This document shows, piece by piece, positions 55,406 to 64,000 of a stretch of 64,000 bases of DNA. How positions within the stretch are numbered: position 1 is the first letter of the stretch; each line of letters starts with the position of its first letter. Under the pieces are notes generated by a model. The model saw nothing but the letters and a program-made list of their open reading frames with translations, was not told the DNA's origin and did not search any database. The stretch is from the NCBI GenBank assembly GCA_017311315.1, contig CM029634.1, positions 23,984,391 through 24,048,390 of the forward strand, given 5' to 3'. The DNA comes from Dendrocalamus latiflorus (taxonomy: Eukaryota; Streptophyta; Magnoliopsida; Poales; Poaceae). Both the position numbers and the translations under genes were made by a program.

Positions 55406-56257
55406 ATGGCAGGAGAAGAAGGAAATTGGGATTACGTCGCTCATGGAGTTTATGAGGGCGTATTCGCAAGAATCCTGCGCAAACTCCTCCACTACCTGGA
55501 ATACCCGGAGCAGCCCATTTATCGTGGGCGCCAGACATCTGCAGGAGGGGTGTACTGCTGGATGTTTGAAGTATTCATCTACCCGAAGAGCGAACATGAC
55601 CCACCCCACGTCTTCCAGACAGAACACCCAAGAAGCACCCGGTCTGCCGCACTTCAGGATGCTGCTCGTCTCGCCGCCGCCCGACTTTGTGACATCTACC
55701 AGATCTCCCTGCTCCGCACACCCTTCTGCTTCTACCCTTCACGCAGGGAGGGAGTACGCCATAATGAGACCTACCTGCCAGTGAATGAGGATGATCCAAG
55801 GCTCACCCACCAAGTTGATCTTACCAGAGCCATGGGAGCAGCTCATACTGCTGCACTGGAAGAAATGACCGCCCTCCGGATGCACCTAGTTGCCCGTCAC
55901 ACCGAGGTGGCGACCCTTCGTGACCAGCTTGCCCAGTGCCAGCAGGCACTGGCAGCCACCAAGGCAGAAGCCGCAGCAGCTCAGGCACAGCTCCAGCAAC
56001 CTCTCGCTCCATTAGCAGCACCGGCACCTCCTTCAATGGGATCAGGCCCCCGCACCCGGCTGACTGCGCGCAAGAGTGCGCGACCCCCAAGTCTTCAGTC
56101 TGCACTTCGCCGGAAAAGGCCTCCACCAAGCCGCAGCCCTCCACGAGCTCCTTCAGGCGCCGATGACTCCGACCCATCGGAGTTTAGTGGCAGTCGATCC
56201 CGCTCCAGATCGCCAAACTACGACCCCTCCGTCAGTGGTGATCGCTACGCGGCGTAG
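55406..56257 (+). CDS. Family B ORF0 (283 aa, unknown function)
   Basis: ATG at 55406 directly follows TGCTTTCACAG, an acceptor-like sequence. It begins MAGEEGNWDYVAHGVYEGV. Residues 1-120 look globular (YRGRQTSAGGVYCWMFEVFI; QDAARLAAARLCDIY). Residues about 130-185 are a predicted coiled coil (ALEEMTALRMHLVARHTEVA, LRDQLAQCQQALAATKAEAA). The C-terminus is Pro/Ser/Arg-rich with RSRSRSP repeats. It has no gag, zinc-knuckle or enzymatic motif. Rice RIRE3/RIRE8-type Gypsy elements are reported to carry an extra orf0 upstream of gag, and this frame has that position and size; homology to them is an inference. It is uninterrupted and lies 279 bases before gag. Confidence 0.7.
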   Translation: MAGEEGNWDYVAHGVYEGVFARILRKLLHYLEYPEQPIYRGRQTSAGGVYCWMFEVFIYPKSEHDPPHVFQTEHPRSTRSAALQDAARLAAARLCDIYQISLLRTPFCFYPSRREGVRHNETYLPVNEDDPRLTHQVDLTRAMGAAHTAALEEMTALRMHLVARHTEVATLRDQLAQCQQALAATKAEAAAAQAQLQQPLAPLAAPAPPSMGSGPRTRLTARKSARPPSLQSALRRKRPPPSRSPPRAPSGADDSDPSEFSGSRSRSRSPNYDPSVSGDRYAA

Positions 56258-56536
56258 TAGTGGAAGTGTCGTCACGTCGTGCTTGTAAATTAAGTGTTAC
56301 CTTAGCCCTGTTATATTGTAGTTGCGGTCAAGTGAACTCCAACTATTATGTTATTGTAAGTCCGGCCTGGGAGGCTGGCTATGTGAATGTTTGTATGATA
56401 ATGAATGGCCAGGCATAAGGCCTTATGTTGAATGTTCTTTTGCCGTTTATCTTGTGTTATTTTCACAGCAAGGGTTGATACCCTCCATTTTTCTCAAGGG
56501 TAGTCTTAGTAATAAGTTGTAAAACTGTAACTGCAG

Positions 56537-57871
56537 ATGTCCAATCCAAGAGTTACCCGATCTCGGACCCATGCTAACCCTCAGCATGCTGAGGTAGACT
56601 CAAACCATGGCGAAAACCCTGAGGAAAATCAGAACCCAGATGCTGATCTCCCGAACCCTCCAGTTAATCCCACAATGGCCCAAGTAATGGCGCAACAAAC
56701 CCAGATTCTGCAAGCCATTTATGCGGGACAGCAAGGAAGCTCTGGCGGACACAGAGCTGATCTAGGAGACTTCCAAAGGACAAGACCAAGTACATTCAAT
56801 TCGGCAGAAGAACCACTTGAAGCGGAAGATTGGCTCCGAGACACTGAAAGGAAGATAAGGTTGGCCAAAATTTCAGATGAAGACAAAGTGGTGTTTGCTG
56901 CACATCAACTTCAAGGTGCTGCGGCAGCATGGTGGGAGAACTACTTAGCTGCCCGAGGCCAGGAAGATGCTACCACCGGAGGTGACACCGAAGCTATCCC
57001 CTGGACAGAGTTTAAGAAGGCTTTCAAGGACAACTTCGTTCCAGCTGGGATAATGCGGATAAAGAAGAATGAGTTCCGCAATCTCAAGCAAGGGAACTTA
57101 TCCATCAATGAATATCTGACAAAATTCACACAGTTAGCCCGGTATGCTCAGAAGGATATAGAAGAAGAAGAAGAAAAGGTTGACAGATTCTTTGAAGGGT
57201 TAAAAGATGAACTGAGAGTGCAGCTGATCACCCAGGACTTCACCAGCTTTCATCAGTTGGTAAACAAGGCATTGGCCTTGGAAAATGAGAAGAAGATTCT
57301 TGAAGCCAACCGTAAGCGCAAGATGATAACTCAACGGCCACAAGGAAGATTTATCCAGAAATTCCTCAAACCCTCATTCTCAAGATCCAATCAATCCAGT
57401 GGGTCAATCCCAGCCTTTAGAACCGGTGGAAGTATGTCCCAAGCATCACGCCCAGGAGGACAGTTTAGTGGTACAAACCCCGCAGCAAATCTTAATTGCT
57501 ACAGCTGTGGGGAGAAGGGACACTTTGCCAACAGATGTCCACATAAACAGAATGTCCCTGTCCGCAGTCAAGCTTCAGCTCCTGGCAAGGGACAGCAAAG
57601 CTCTCAAGCTAGCAAGAACACTTCAGCACCAAACCGAGGCAGAGTCAACCATATTACCGTTGAAGAAGCTCAAGAAGCCGCTGGAGTTCTCATGGGTACG
57701 TTTTCTGTCAAGACTATACCCGCACAAGTATTATTTGATTCAGGAGCTTCACATTCATTTATATCTAAGGGGTATGCTGATAAGTTGGGATTACCTATTT
57801 ATATCCTTAAGAAGTCATTGGTACTTAACTCACCAGCTGGACCAATTACTGCTACCCTAGTATGCCCAAGG
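56537..57871 (+). CDS. Family B gag-protease, truncated by Copia insertion
   Basis: ATG at 56537 follows TAACTGCAG, again acceptor-like. Residues about 75-185 form a retrotransposon gag domain (AEDWLRDTERKIRLAKISDE, AAAAWWENY, FKDNFVPAG, LKQGNLSINEYLTKFTQLAR). A CCHC zinc knuckle CYSCGEKGHFANRC lies at 321-334 and the protease active site VLFDSGASHSFIS has its catalytic Asp at 401. No stop interrupts the frame until the Copia LTR starts at 57872, whose first bases supply a TGA. The protease C-terminal half, RT and integrase are cut off. Before that insertion the gene appears intact. In plants gag forms the particle and binds element RNA, and the protease cuts the polyprotein. Confidence 0.85.
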
Positions 57872-59284
57872 TGAAGGAACGCGCGTAGGCTACGATAGCA
57901 GAAAATAAAAAATTTCTACCGCGCACACCAGGACATCATGCTAAGACGGGATCATAGATCGTTACCACTAGACGCGCAGCGCAGCGGAAGAAGAGTTGGA
58001 GAAGCCGATCCAACCACGCGCGTCGAGGTAGTAGTGGAAGTAGCCGATCGTCCCGAACAGATCGTCTCCTCCACGCGATCAACCACACCACGAGCAGATC
58101 CAATCTGTAGTTTGTTGATGCCGATCAACGCCGCAACGAGCAGCGCCTCCACCGGTATCCACACGTCCGGGGCTGGAACTCCGATCGCGAGTGTACCAGC
58201 ACTCGCGAGCGGCTAGGGTTTGGCTCGGGAGGTGGCGGCTAGGGTTTTGTTCGGGAGGAACATATGCGTGCATCCCTCAGCCCCCCCGCCTCCAAATATA
58301 TAGACCTCCTCACTTGGGCCTCGTGGACCGAGGCCCAATAGGAGTCTATCCGGATCTCTATCCGAATTGAGCCCACATCCGAATCACATTCGAATTAGTG
58401 TTCCAACCCGTTAAGTGTGCGACCCTGTAGGTTCACGTATACTTGGTCGCGACCCGGAAACACCTTTCCGGTCACCCTGTTAATAGCGGCCTCTAGCAAG
58501 ACATATTAACCCCAAAGTATACGTAAAGATCATATCGGCTGAACCTGTAATGTTCTCATGTACGAATCCTTTTGCCTCACGATATAGATTAAGCTCAAGG
58601 CGAGACCTGTGTCATCCTCTTAATGGCTCAATCACTCTCTCGATTCCGTGATGGATTATAAACTTGTGATTGACTCCTCAATCACATTGGCATGGCCATG
58701 CACTTTCATAATCCATTACATCGAGGGGCCCAGAGATATCTCTCCCATAAGGAGGGGCAAATTCTATCTTGATCATTCACATCCCACTACATGTTTCATA
58801 GCAAACCCGAAGACTACTTTTATGACTACCCAGTTACGGAGTAGTGGTTAGTAGTCCCAAAATAGGCTACTACGCATGTTGGGAACCATGATGATCTCAA
58901 GTCTAACGATTCTACATAAACACTACTTGAGACCAACTAATGACACATGGAATCTCTGCAGTGTCTCATGGCGGGTCTATCCAACATATGTTCACTAACA
59001 CATGTCCATATTATTGATTTGGTATCTCCATACCATGATCCATGAGACATGATCATCAATCAATACATATGCTGATCTTTGAATCATATATGTTCCTCAT
59101 ATGATATATGATCAGGGATCATTTAGAAATAGCAACATTTTGACATTAAGAGTCTCATGAATAAGTCACATACTCATTGATCAATAATGATAATGTCTAT
59201 TTCAAGGAACAAAGCAATGTATCATAAACATAGTATGTGATATATTCAACATCTCCATGTTGCCTCTAGGGCATATCACCAACA
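57872..59284 (-). repeat. Copia 3' LTR (1413 bp)
   Basis: Reads TGTTGGTGATATGCC (from 59284) to GTTCCTTCA (57872) on the minus strand. A TATA box CTATATATTTGG lies at about 58293-58304. The 5' counterpart is not in the window, so its age cannot be estimated here. Confidence 0.8.
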
Positions 59285-59299
59285 GTCTCCCACTTGCAC
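59285..59299 (-). promoter_or_regulatory. Polypurine tract
   Basis: GTGCAAGTGGGAGAC on the minus strand, directly before the LTR start; the plus-strand DNA primer site in reverse transcription. Confidence 0.8.
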
Positions 59300-59304
59300 T
59301 AGAG

Positions 59305-62300
59305 TCAACCATGTAGGTATCTAATACCCATTGCCCTAGTGTGAGCCTCATGCTTTGGCTGGGGAAGCGGCTTTGTCAACGGATCTGCAATGTTCAAATC
59401 CGTTTGTACTTTGCATATCTTCACATCGCCTCTCTCCACAATCTCGCGGATGAGATGAAATCGCCGTAGAATGTGCTTGGACTTCTGGTGCGATCTAGGC
59501 TCCTTGGCTTGCGCAATGGCCCCACTATTGTCACAGTAGAGGTCCATTGGGCTGGAGGCACTAGCCACCACACCAAGCTCAGAAACAAATTTCTTGATCC
59601 AAACAGCCTCTTTAGCAGCTTCAGAAGCTGCTATGTACTCGGCCTCTGTTGTAGAATCAGCAACCGTCTCCTGCTTGGAACTCTTCCAGCTCACCGCACC
59701 GCCATTCAGGCAGAACACAAATCCAGATTGCGATCTAAAATCATCTTTGTCAGTTTGGAAGCTAGCATCGGTGTAACCATTTACAACGAGCTCTTCCTCA
59801 CCCCCATAGACGAGGAACACATCTTTAGTTCTTCTCAAGTACTTCAAGATGTTCTTTACGGCAATCCAGTGACTTTCACCTGGATCTGACTGGTATCTAC
59901 TTGTAGCACTTAAAGCATACGAGACATCTGGACGTGTACAAAGCATGGCATACATAATGGATCCCATAGCCGAAGCATATGGAATCGCATTCATTTTATC
60001 CCGCTCATCAGGTGTACTAGGACACTGACTCTTGCTAAGATGTATACCATGTGACATAGGTAGGAAGCCTTTCTTGGAATCCTGCATGTTGAACCTTTTC
60101 AACACCTTGTCAATGTACGTATCTTGGCTTAATCCAATTAGCCTTCTTGATCTATCCCTATAGATCTTGATGCCCAGAATATATGCCGCCTCTCCTAAGT
60201 CTTTCATAGAGAAACTATTTTTCAATGAAGACTTAACAGATTCGAGCATAGGAATGTCATTTCCGATCAGTAATATGTCATCCACATATAAGACCAGAAA
60301 CACGAGTGCGCTCCCACTAGCCTTTTTGTAAACACAAGGCTCTTCTTCGTTCTTGATGAAACCAAACCCTTTGATTACTTCATCAAAACGAATGTTCCAA
60401 CTCCGAGATGCCTGCTTTAATCCATAAATGGATCTTTGCAGCTTGCATATCTTTCCAGCTGATTGCGGATCGACAAAACCCGTGGGCTGTGTCATGTACA
60501 CATCCTCACTCAGATTTCCATTAAGGAAAGCTGTTTTGACATCCATTTGCCATATTTCATAGTCGAAATATGCAGCAATCGCTAGAATGATCCGAATAGA
60601 CTTTATCATTGCGACGGGCGAAAAAGTTTCATCATAATCAACACCTTGAATTTGTTTGAAACCTTTGGCCACCAATCGCGCTTTATAGATGTGAACATTT
60701 CCATCTATGTCTATCTTTTTCTTGAAAATCCATTTGCACTCAATGGTTTTAACACCATCAGGTGGATCAACCAAGTTCCAAACATGATTACTGTGCATGG
60801 ATTCAATTTCGGATCTCATGGCTTCAAGCCATTTCTCAGAGTCTGGTCCCACCATCGCTTCTTCATAGGTCTTAGGCTCATCGTTGTCTAACAACAATAT
60901 GTCCCGTTGTTGAGTAGTCAAGAACATGTACCTTTCAGGTGCACGACGTGACCTCTCTGACCTACGTGGTGCCGGTGTGTCCACAACAGGTTCTTCAACA
61001 GTTTGTTCATCCTGTTGTGGTTCTGTAGGAGCTGAAACGTTTTCAGGTGTTTCCCGAATTTCTTCAAGTTGCACCATGCTCCCACTATCCCTTCTTGAGA
61101 GAAACTCTTTCTCTAAGAAGACACCATGCCGGGCGACAAACACTTTGCCTTCTCCTTGATTATAGAAGTAATATCCTTTTGTTTCCTTAGGATACCCGAT
61201 AAAGAAGCATTTATCAGATTTAGGACTGAGCTTATCAGATTGTAAACGTTTTACATAAGCCTCACATCCCCAAATCTTAAGAAAAGACAAGCTAGGACGT
61301 TGTCCTGTCCACATCTCATATGGTGTCTTTTCTACTGATTTTGATGGAACCCTGTTTAGTGTGAAAGCGGCTGTTTCAAGAGCGTACCCCCAAAAAGACA
61401 ACGGAAGATCACTTTGGCTCATCATGGAGCGCACCATATCTAATAAGGTGCGATTTCTCCGTTCAGATACCCCATTCCATTGAGGTGTTCCTGGCGGAGT
61501 CAATTGTGGAACAATTCCACAATCCTTCAGATGATTGCCAAACTCATGGCTCAAATACTCGCCTCCACGATCAGATCGTAGAAACTTGATTGTCTTGCCT
61601 AAATGATTTTGCACTTCATTTTGGAATTCTTTGAACTTTTCAAAGGATTCGGACTTATGCTTCATCAGGTAGATATACCCATATCTACTAAAATCATCAG
61701 TAAAAGTTATGAAGTACTGAAAACCACCTCTGGCTGTTGAGCTCATTGGTCCACATACATCAGAATGTACGAGTGCCAATAAGTCACTTGCCCGTTCACC
61801 TTGACCGGTGAAAGGTGCCTTTGTCATCTTGCCAAGTAAACAAGATTCGCATGTCTCAAATGATTCAAAATCAAATGAGTGCAGAATACCATCTCTATGG
61901 AGCTTCTCCATGCGTTTCTCATTTATGTGACCTAAGCGACAGTGCCAAATAAACGTGGGATTCAAATCATTCGAACGTTGCCTCTTTGCATTAATGTTAT
62001 AGACCGGTGACTCTTCAAGAGTAAGAACATATAACCCATTCACCAATGGAGTATGACAATAGAACATATCTTTGAAATAAAGAGAACAACCATTGTTCAC
62101 AGATCTAAAGTCATAACCTTCTGCTTGCAAACATGAAGCAGAAATAATGTTCTTGGAAAGAGATGGAACACAATAACAATTATTCAATTCCAAAACTAAT
62201 CCTGAAGGTAAAGACAATGGCATGGTGCCAACAGCGACCGCAGCAACTTTTGCTCCATTGCCAACGCGAAGATCCACTTCGCTCCTCCTCAAACTTCTAC

Positions 62301-63264
62301 TTCTTCTTAGCCCCTGCAACGATTTGCAAAGGTGAGCAACCGATCCGGTATCAAATACCCAAGAATCAGTGGATGAAGTAGCAAGATTGATCTCTATAAC
62401 ATTTATACCTGGAGAGGAAGTCGTACTTCCCTTCTTCTTCTCAAGATCCTCCAAGTACTTTGGGCAGTTCCTTTTCCAATGACCTGATTGCTTACAGTAG
62501 TAACAATCTGCATTAGGAGCAGCGCCCTTCTTGACTTGCTTGGCCTTAGAACTGCTCGCGATCTCATCGGGAGCTAACTTTCTTTTGACCGCGCCTTTCT
62601 TGACATTGGGCTTGCCCTTGCCTTTCTGCATCATCATCACATGATTGCTGCTTTTCTTAATGCTTTCCTCGGCAGCTTTTAGCATCCCATGCAACTCTGC
62701 CAAGGTCTTGTCCATGTTGTTCATGTGATAGTTCAGTATGAATGGCTCAAAGCTCGGGGGGAGCGACTGGAGAATCACATCAGTAGCCAACTCTTGGCTA
62801 AGGGGAAAACCAAGCTTTTCCAGACTCTCAATGTAGCCAATCATCTTAATCACATGAGGGCTGACGGGATTCCCTTCTGCAAGCCTGCACGCAAACAAGG
62901 ACTTTGAAGTGTTGAACCTCTCAGCCCTTGCTTGGTTCTCAAACATACCACGCAACCCCACAATGATATTGTAGGCATCTGTGTTCTCATATTGCTTCTG
63001 AAGCTCAGAGGACATTGTGGCAAGCATGAGACAGCTCACATCAAGGTAATCATTCGTTTGCTTCTCATAAGCTCTCCGTGCAGCCGCAGTAGCATTATCA
63101 GGCAAGTCATCAGGATAATGAGACTCAAGGACATACTCCTTGCGCTCTTGCTTGAGAACAATTCTCAAGTTGCGATACCAATCTATAAAGTTCGTTCCAT
63201 TGAGTTTTTCTTTCTCAAGAATAGATCGCAAATTAAAAGAACTGGATGCGGCATTAGTTGACAT
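59305..63264 (-). CDS. Copia gag-pol polyprotein (1319 aa), uninterrupted
   Basis: One open frame holds all Copia domains in order. Gag (UBN2 type) spans about 10-200. A CCHC knuckle CYYCKQSGHWKRNC lies at 254-267. The protease site FDTGS has Asp at 305. The integrase zinc-binding HCRLGH...CESC is at 441-475 and the integrase core has D502, D565 and E601 (D-x62-D-x35-E). The RT has YVDD at 993-996, preceded by YGLKQASRSW. RNase H starts at about 1160 (TDASF) with later acidic residues at E1209 and D1245, ending in DPLTKPL near 1300. All catalytic residues are in place and the length is normal for Copia. The ATG (MSTNAASSSFNL) is the first of the frame and matches the usual Copia start. A currently or recently competent element is likely, if the missing 5' LTR is sound. 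Confidence 0.9.
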   Translation of the reverse strand: MSTNAASSSFNLRSILEKEKLNGTNFIDWYRNLRIVLKQERKEYVLESHYPDDLPDNATAAARRAYEKQTNDYLDVSCLMLATMSSELQKQYENTDAYNIIVGLRGMFENQARAERFNTSKSLFACRLAEGNPVSPHVIKMIGYIESLEKLGFPLSQELATDVILQSLPPSFEPFILNYHMNNMDKTLAELHGMLKAAEESIKKSSNHVMMMQKGKGKPNVKKGAVKRKLAPDEIASSSKAKQVKKGAAPNADCYYCKQSGHWKRNCPKYLEDLEKKKGSTTSSPGINVIEINLATSSTDSWVFDTGSVAHLCKSLQGLRRSRSLRRSEVDLRVGNGAKVAAVAVGTMPLSLPSGLVLELNNCYCVPSLSKNIISASCLQAEGYDFRSVNNGCSLYFKDMFYCHTPLVNGLYVLTLEESPVYNINAKRQRSNDLNPTFIWHCRLGHINEKRMEKLHRDGILHSFDFESFETCESCLLGKMTKAPFTGQGERASDLLALVHSDVCGPMSSTARGGFQYFITFTDDFSRYGYIYLMKHKSESFEKFKEFQNEVQNHLGKTIKFLRSDRGGEYLSHEFGNHLKDCGIVPQLTPPGTPQWNGVSERRNRTLLDMVRSMMSQSDLPLSFWGYALETAAFTLNRVPSKSVEKTPYEMWTGQRPSLSFLKIWGCEAYVKRLQSDKLSPKSDKCFFIGYPKETKGYYFYNQGEGKVFVARHGVFLEKEFLSRRDSGSMVQLEEIRETPENVSAPTEPQQDEQTVEEPVVDTPAPRRSERSRRAPERYMFLTTQQRDILLLDNDEPKTYEEAMVGPDSEKWLEAMRSEIESMHSNHVWNLVDPPDGVKTIECKWIFKKKIDIDGNVHIYKARLVAKGFKQIQGVDYDETFSPVAMIKSIRIILAIAAYFDYEIWQMDVKTAFLNGNLSEDVYMTQPTGFVDPQSAGKICKLQRSIYGLKQASRSWNIRFDEVIKGFGFIKNEEEPCVYKKASGSALVFLVLYVDDILLIGNDIPMLESVKSSLKNSFSMKDLGEAAYILGIKIYRDRSRRLIGLSQDTYIDKVLKRFNMQDSKKGFLPMSHGIHLSKSQCPSTPDERDKMNAIPYASAMGSIMYAMLCTRPDVSYALSATSRYQSDPGESHWIAVKNILKYLRRTKDVFLVYGGEEELVVNGYTDASFQTDKDDFRSQSGFVFCLNGGAVSWKSSKQETVADSTTEAEYIAASEAAKEAVWIKKFVSELGVVASASSPMDLYCDNSGAIAQAKEPRSHQKSKHILRRFHLIREIVERGDVKICKVQTDLNIADPLTKPLPQPKHEAHTRAMGIRYLHG

Positions 63265-64000
63265 GATCTACAACAAAGAATATGCAAAGTTTAGCACTAT
63301 GTTTATGTTCATCTTTTATTAAACAATTTAACAAAAGACTCCCACTATGTGTTTTGCAACAAAACTCCCTCTAAGTTACATAGTGGGTCAAGAACCTCAT
63401 TTCACTAATTCCTAGTGAGCTTTGGCATCACGGCTAGAAAACTAGTGACATGGGTAAGCAACACCTTGCTAATCACATCCCTATGTGACTCTTGCTTGTT
63501 GGGTGACATCAACATGCCCCGGCCCCAATCTATGCCCCAAGGTCCAAAACTGTTTTGATAACCTTGTTAAGTAAACCAAATGCTTCCGCATGTAGATGTC
63601 CGACATCTACCCCAAATAATGATGATAACCGACGGCACTCTACTTTGGTAGACCTACCATGCGGTGATCATTATCTTTTGGTGCAACATATGGAAGGGCA
63701 TGAACACCTAATTTTATGAGGGATTCTATCCTACCAAAGCAACATATGACAAAAACATTGCATAAGAATAAGATAGATAATATCACAGATAAACACATTT
63801 AACTGTGAAGTAGTATGGCCCAAACAAATGGTGATCTCCATCTCCATGTAGGTGTAGACGATCTCCATCCTCCACATCACTCCTTTAGGCCACCATGCTT
63901 GAAAGCTTGTAACCTCAAAACTAGGCTACTACCTATAATAGCTAGAAATTGAAGATTACAAAGATAGATTCAAGCATTAAGGTCGACACGCAGGTCGTTA
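63265..64000 (-). other. Copia untranslated leader (partial)
   Basis: Non-coding sequence between the polyprotein start and the 5' LTR, which was not reached before the window ends. No primer site was found in these 736 bases, so the leader is at least this long. Confidence 0.6.

Larger units (their letters stand above)
42573..57871 (+). mobile_element. Family B: Gypsy element (5' part), interrupted by two later insertions
   Basis: The 5' LTR runs from TGTAACATCC (42573) to GGGTCTGACA (55197). It is split by the tandem family C element and is about 3.85 kb without it. Then come a Met primer site, ORF0, and gag-protease cut at 57871 by a Copia. RT, integrase and the 3' LTR would lie beyond the Copia, outside the window. 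The LTR end region is similar to family A (shared GCGAGTCAATGCTTTGATCA and CCTTGTCGCC blocks), so A and B are related. The gag type and primer site fit the chromovirus (Tekay/Del-like) branch; that clade call is tentative. Confidence 0.8.
57872..64000 (-). mobile_element. Copia retrotransposon (3' part; continues past right edge)
   Basis: On the minus strand, an untranslated leader (63265-64000), a complete polyprotein (63264-59305), a polypurine tract (59299-59285) and a 3' LTR (59284-57872) are seen. The 5' LTR and primer site lie outside. The expected target duplication is CAAGG (57867-57871). The LTR start TGTTGGTGATATGCCCTAGA and the tract CAAGTGGGAGAC resemble those of Angela/BARE-type cereal Copia elements; the clade is tentative. 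Confidence 0.85.

Overview
The window is nuclear DNA of a grass (Poaceae). It has plant Copia and Gypsy LTR retrotransposons with cereal-type signatures (initiator-Met primer sites, a TGTTGG...GCCCTAGAGGCAA LTR start, kilobase-long Gypsy LTRs), many hAT transposons, and plant host-gene remnants with GT-AG introns. There is no bacterial or viral gene content, and I found no tRNA or rRNA gene. No intact host gene is visible.

Region 1 (about 1-22.1 kb) is an old gene-bearing stretch eroded by small elements. It holds a Helitron 3' end inside the LTR of a dead Copia; a solo Gypsy LTR; a LINE fragment with an inverted 5' part; a broken minus-strand gene for an ER M28-family metallopeptidase (ERMP1-like, 4.6-9.7 kb), with a hAT element carrying a DUF538 gene fragment in one intron; an Ac/Ds-like hAT; a deleted Copia; the first two exons of a broken PMP22 (Mpv17 family) gene; two more hAT elements; and a Copia solo LTR. 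Four hAT elements have matched target duplications, and three of them share one terminal consensus.

Region 2 (22.2-57.9 kb) is a nest of Gypsy elements. The base is a minus-strand LTR (family A). It is split by an antiparallel solo LTR of its own family (23704-29384, TSD TTTCC), by a 10.7-kb Tat-like element (family D, 30467-41189, TSD CCTGG), and by a plus-strand Gypsy (family B, from 42573). Family D encodes gag-protease on the minus strand but no reverse transcriptase or integrase. On the plus strand it carries an intron-containing antisense gene with a TATA-like box and an AATAAA signal, plus three different minisatellites and two strong hairpins. The LTR of family B contains a tandem element (family C, 43778-52551, TSD GTCAC) with the layout LTR-internal-LTR-internal-LTR. 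Its two 4278-bp units differ at only about six positions. After its LTR, family B has a primer site, an extra ORF0 and gag-protease.

Region 3 (57.9-64 kb) is a minus-strand Copia inserted into the family B protease gene. It has an uninterrupted 1319-residue polyprotein and a 1.4-kb LTR, and it runs off the right edge.

Nothing here forms a host operon or pathway. The functional relationships are those of transposons: family C depends on enzymes from another element, D on an autonomous Tat relative, and the hATs on an external transposase.
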